From an uncultured Ignavibacteriales bacterium (lineage in GTDB: Bacteria; Bacteroidota; Ignavibacteria; Ignavibacteriales; Ignavibacteriaceae): a stretch of DNA of 6,922 nt. A program made the position numbers and the translations under genes. A model generated the notes under the pieces. That model searched no databases, was not told the DNA's origin, and saw only the letters and a program-made list of their open reading frames with translations. The first letter of the stretch is position 1; each line of letters begins with the position of its first letter. Below are positions 5,017 to 6,922 of this stretch, one piece after another. The stretch lies in the NCBI GenBank assembly GCA_913053915.1, contig CAJXGP010000108.1:1-6922 (forward strand). Reading direction: 5' to 3'.

Positions 5017-5286
5017 GTTAAATTTAAAGTAAAGAGACGGAGTTGTTTAGATGTGTTATATTTACAAAAAAAGAGTAAATTCTATCTAAAAACAAAACGC
5101 TTTAAGCAGATATAAAACTTACATTTATTTTTGATTAGCATTCTAAAAAAGTTGTAGCTTATAAACTCGGTTTATACTCTAAGACCAATTCGACTTCTCA
5201 GTCTCATTTCCCTTAATTTTGTTTTACTTTATTTGTCTCCTCAGCCTTTTTTCCCAATTTAATTATTTTTGACGGGACAAATGGCA
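5017..5286. other. Non-coding interval without recognised gene
   Basis: Together with the bS21 promoter region this makes about 340 bp without a gene. I see no open frame with protein-like content on either strand. There is a small hairpin (TATAAAC 5160-5166 / GTTTATA 5170-5176, 3-base loop) without a T-run. I see no tRNA cloverleaf and no clear terminator for the operon that ends at 5287. T-rich tracts at 5214-5275 are the only other structure. Confidence 0.5.
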
Positions 5287-6537
5287 CTATTTTAAAAGCA
5301 CCATCTTTTTTGTCTGTACAAATTTGCCGGCAATAATTCTATAAAAATACATTCCGCTGGATAGCGCTGAAGCATCGAAATTTACTTTATAATATCCGGG
5401 TTGTTGTTGCTCATTTATTAGAACTGCTACTTCACGTCCGAGAATATCATAAATTTTCAGTTGTACAGACAAGGCATGCCTTGTCTCAACAGTCGGAATG
5501 GAATATTCAATTGTTGTACTCGGATTAAATGGATTTGGGTAGTTTTGTACCAAAGAAAATTTTACAGGGATGTTATCATTTACTAATTCTACATTAGTTA
5601 ACAAAAAAGTATTTAGCGTAATTCCGGGACTTTCAGTTGTAGTTGTAAAAGTTTCCCCAATTATGGGTCCCGATAAAACAGTTGAAAATGAAGTCAGCTG
5701 ACTGTTAAAATCAGAATGAACTGCTCTTCTTATAACAACACTTCCTGCATTATTTGAATGTACATAAGTCCAATATTGATTATTTATGTCATCAAAATAG
5801 CCTGAAGGCACTCCACCTTGATTTGTTAAAACACCATTAGGAAGGTTTGGAAAAACCGTATATGAACCTTGCAAAGTATCACTTTTCATTGCAATAATTC
5901 CTTGCCCTTTAGATATATATAAAATATAATTTGTACCATCGAAAAATATATCGGGATCTGAAGCGCTCGAAGGAGAATTAGTTAATTGATAAGTGGCTCT
6001 ATCTCCGCTTTGAGAAATAAATTGTGTCCCATCAGAACCTTCCACTTCAACGGCAGAATCAAAATATTTTGTACAAGGATATGATTGACAACTAGCAGGA
6101 TCACCTGTTAAACCGGTCGAATTAAGATAAAATAAAACAATCTTACCAGAATTATCTATAATGGCCGAAGGATCTACGTACTGGACAGGTGCGCCATTGT
6201 TGTCAATAATTGAAACAGGTACAGGATTTGAATCCCAAGTATTTGTTATTTTATCATATCTTTTTACCATACCCGGTGTAAAGATATATAATTTACTTCC
6301 TCTAATAATTACATCCGGTACGCTTCCTCCATAAGGAATAAAATTTGGTACTAAAGTCCAATTTATTCCATCATTAGATTCTGCTAAATGGACTTTATGA
6401 TCTTGAAAACCGTTACAATTTACATCGCATGTATGAAAAGACATAATATATTTTTTTGTGAAAGGTTGAGAAAATATCATATCATTCACGATAAGAAATA
6501 AACTAATTGCTATTAAAATTATTTTTAATGCTTTCAT
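5287..6537 (-). CDS. Secreted beta-propeller-like protein with type IX sorting domain
   Basis: A 416-residue exported protein. Residues 1-24 are a signal peptide (MKALK, hydrophobic IILIAISLFLIV, cleavage probably near FSQ). Residues ~27-300 show repeated blade-like units as in GH43/GH32-type or sialidase-like propellers: ESNDGINWT (53-61), VPDVIIRGSKLYIFT (73-87), VDPSAIIDNSGKIVLFYL (121-138), SDPDIFFDGTNYILYIS (193-209) and GVPSGYFDDINNQYWTYVH (242-260). The repeated (S/V)DP/PD acidic positions resemble glycosidase propeller residues, but I cannot assign a substrate. Residues ~325-416 are a type IX secretion C-terminal sorting domain (NYPNPFNPSTTIEYSIP, LKIYDILGREV, GYYKVNFDASALSSGMYFYRI, KKMVLLK). 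In that domain residues 351-357 are encoded by a 20-bp palindrome and lengthen a normally short linker. GGAG lies 8 bases before the start. It is the second gene after another type IX-sorted protein, 26 bp away. Confidence 0.85.
   Translation of the reverse strand: MKALKIILIAISLFLIVNDMIFSQPFTKKYIMSFHTCDVNCNGFQDHKVHLAESNDGINWTLVPNFIPYGGSVPDVIIRGSKLYIFTPGMVKRYDKITNTWDSNPVPVSIIDNNGAPVQYVDPSAIIDNSGKIVLFYLNSTGLTGDPASCQSYPCTKYFDSAVEVEGSDGTQFISQSGDRATYQLTNSPSSASDPDIFFDGTNYILYISKGQGIIAMKSDTLQGSYTVFPNLPNGVLTNQGGVPSGYFDDINNQYWTYVHSNNAGSVVIRRAVHSDFNSQLTSFSTVLSGPIIGETFTTTTESPGITLNTFLLTNVELVNDNIPVKFSLVQNYPNPFNPSTTIEYSIPTVETRHALSVQLKIYDILGREVAVLINEQQQPGYYKVNFDASALSSGMYFYRIIAGKFVQTKKMVLLK
5467..5486. repeat. 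Perfect 20-bp palindrome inside the sorting-domain coding sequence
   Basis: AGACAAGGCA (5467-5476) is followed directly by its reverse complement TGCCTTGTCT (5477-5486). It encodes ETRHALS of the secreted protein, exactly where the neighbouring paralogue has a shorter linker. The GGCATGCC core resembles short dispersed palindromes I recall from Ignavibacteria, Chloroflexota and cyanobacteria, so an inserted short palindromic element is likely. Confidence 0.6.
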
Positions 6538-6545
6538 ATCAATTA

Positions 6546-6549
6546 CTCC
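6546..6549 (-). promoter_or_regulatory. Ribosome binding site of the beta-propeller-like protein gene
   Basis: GGAG on the minus strand, 8 bases before the ATG at 6537, in the 26-bp gap after the upstream gene. It supports co-transcription with independent translation of the second gene and confirms the start before the signal peptide. Confidence 0.6.
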
Positions 6550-6563
6550 AATTACATATCTTT

Positions 6564-6922
6564 TTATTTGATTAAGACCATTTTCTTTGACTGTACAAAG
6601 TTTCCGAAATTATTTTTAGCTGTAAGTTTGTACCAATACACTCCGCTTCCTAATTTGGTAGCATTAAAATTAATTTTGTAATTGCCCGCCTCTTTTTCTT
6701 CATTTACCAATGTTTTAACTTCTCTGCCTATAAAATCATACACTTTAAGTGTAACTTTACTTAGCACCGGAATCTGATAACTGATAACTGTGTTTGGATT
6801 AAACGGATTAGGATAATTTTGATAAAGCCTAAAATCTGAGGGAATATTATCCGTGAATTGTCTGACGTCAGTTACCGTATTTTGAATTTTGTATTTATTA
6901 AGATAAACGCTACCGGGTTTGT
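6564..6922 (-). CDS. Type IX-secreted protein, C-terminal part (5' end outside window)
   Basis: The minus-strand frame ending at 6564 is open to the window edge (119 codons), so the gene is partial. A GTG at 6767 that could be called as a start lies inside the domain and is not real. Visible are a short stretch of unknown N-terminal region (KPGSVYLNKYKIQNTVTDVRQF) and then a complete type IX sorting domain: FRLYQNYPNPFNPNTVISYQIP, LKVYDFIGREVKTLVNE, GNYKINFNATKLGSGVYWYKL and the terminal KKMVLIK. This domain directs proteins across the outer membrane through the type IX system and is then cleaved or surface-anchored. The functional part of the protein is outside the window. The next gene, 26 bp downstream, has the same domain type, so both are probably exported together. 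Confidence 0.88.
   Translation of the reverse strand, partial: KPGSVYLNKYKIQNTVTDVRQFTDNIPSDFRLYQNYPNPFNPNTVISYQIPVLSKVTLKVYDFIGREVKTLVNEEKEAGNYKINFNATKLGSGVYWYKLTAKNNFGNFVQSKKMVLIK

Noticed and set aside
5151..5215. tRNA-like look (small hairpin followed by CCAATTCGACTT)
   Set aside because: No acceptor stem, D-arm or consistent T-arm pairing could be found on either strand.
6564..6767. A separate 67-residue gene starting at a GTG
   Set aside because: The frame continues open to the window edge and the upstream residues complete the sorting domain (NYPNPFNPNT), so the GTG is internal.
1..6922. CRISPR array, insertion sequence or phage genes
   Set aside because: No regularly spaced direct repeats, no transposase or integrase motifs, and no phage structural genes were seen on either strand.

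Overview
The window looks like a piece of chromosome from an AT-rich member of the Bacteroidota/Ignavibacteriota (class Ignavibacteria-like). Two secreted proteins at the right end carry C-terminal type IX secretion sorting domains of the 'NYPNPFNP' type that is very common in Ignavibacteria. Several starts have little or no Shine-Dalgarno sequence, and one divergent promoter has a Bacteroidota-type TAnnTTTG element. The species cannot be fixed from sequence alone.

Left end (1-690) is the remains of a restriction-modification locus followed by toxin-antitoxin debris. It holds the C-terminus of a Dam-like (D12 class) adenine methyltransferase, whose 5' part lies outside the window. Two bases later comes the N-terminal part of an AlwI-family type II restriction endonuclease that stops after 86 residues. 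Fused to it is a startless, internally deleted XRE/HigA-type antitoxin remnant. A non-coding stretch and a complete class I SAM-dependent methyltransferase (831-1505) follow.

Centre (1634-4441) is the best-organised part. A C39-like cysteine peptidase-fold protein and an isochorismatase-family hydrolase form a two-gene minus-strand operon. Across a 98-bp divergent promoter region from them lies a plus-strand operon of a D-Ala-D-Ala ligase-like ATP-grasp enzyme and a 61-residue helical protein with a very strong ribosome binding site. One enzyme that forms amide bonds sits opposite two thiol hydrolases. This may be a small-peptide or amino-acid ligation/cleavage module, but substrate and product are unknown.

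Next (4461-4945) is a mosaic of broken genes: the C-terminal third of a HAD-IIA phosphatase (minus), about 120 bp that read like a piece of an unidentified protein on the plus strand, and the first ~34 codons of a ribosomal protein bS21 gene (minus). The bS21 fragment keeps its own ribosome binding site, promoter and an adjacent 20-bp palindrome. About 340 bp of non-coding sequence follows (4946-5286).

Right end (5287-6922) is a minus-strand operon of two type IX-secreted proteins. The upstream one is cut by the window edge and shows only its sorting domain. The downstream one is a 416-residue beta-propeller-like protein whose sorting domain is interrupted, in frame, by a perfect 20-bp palindrome that looks like an inserted short repeat.
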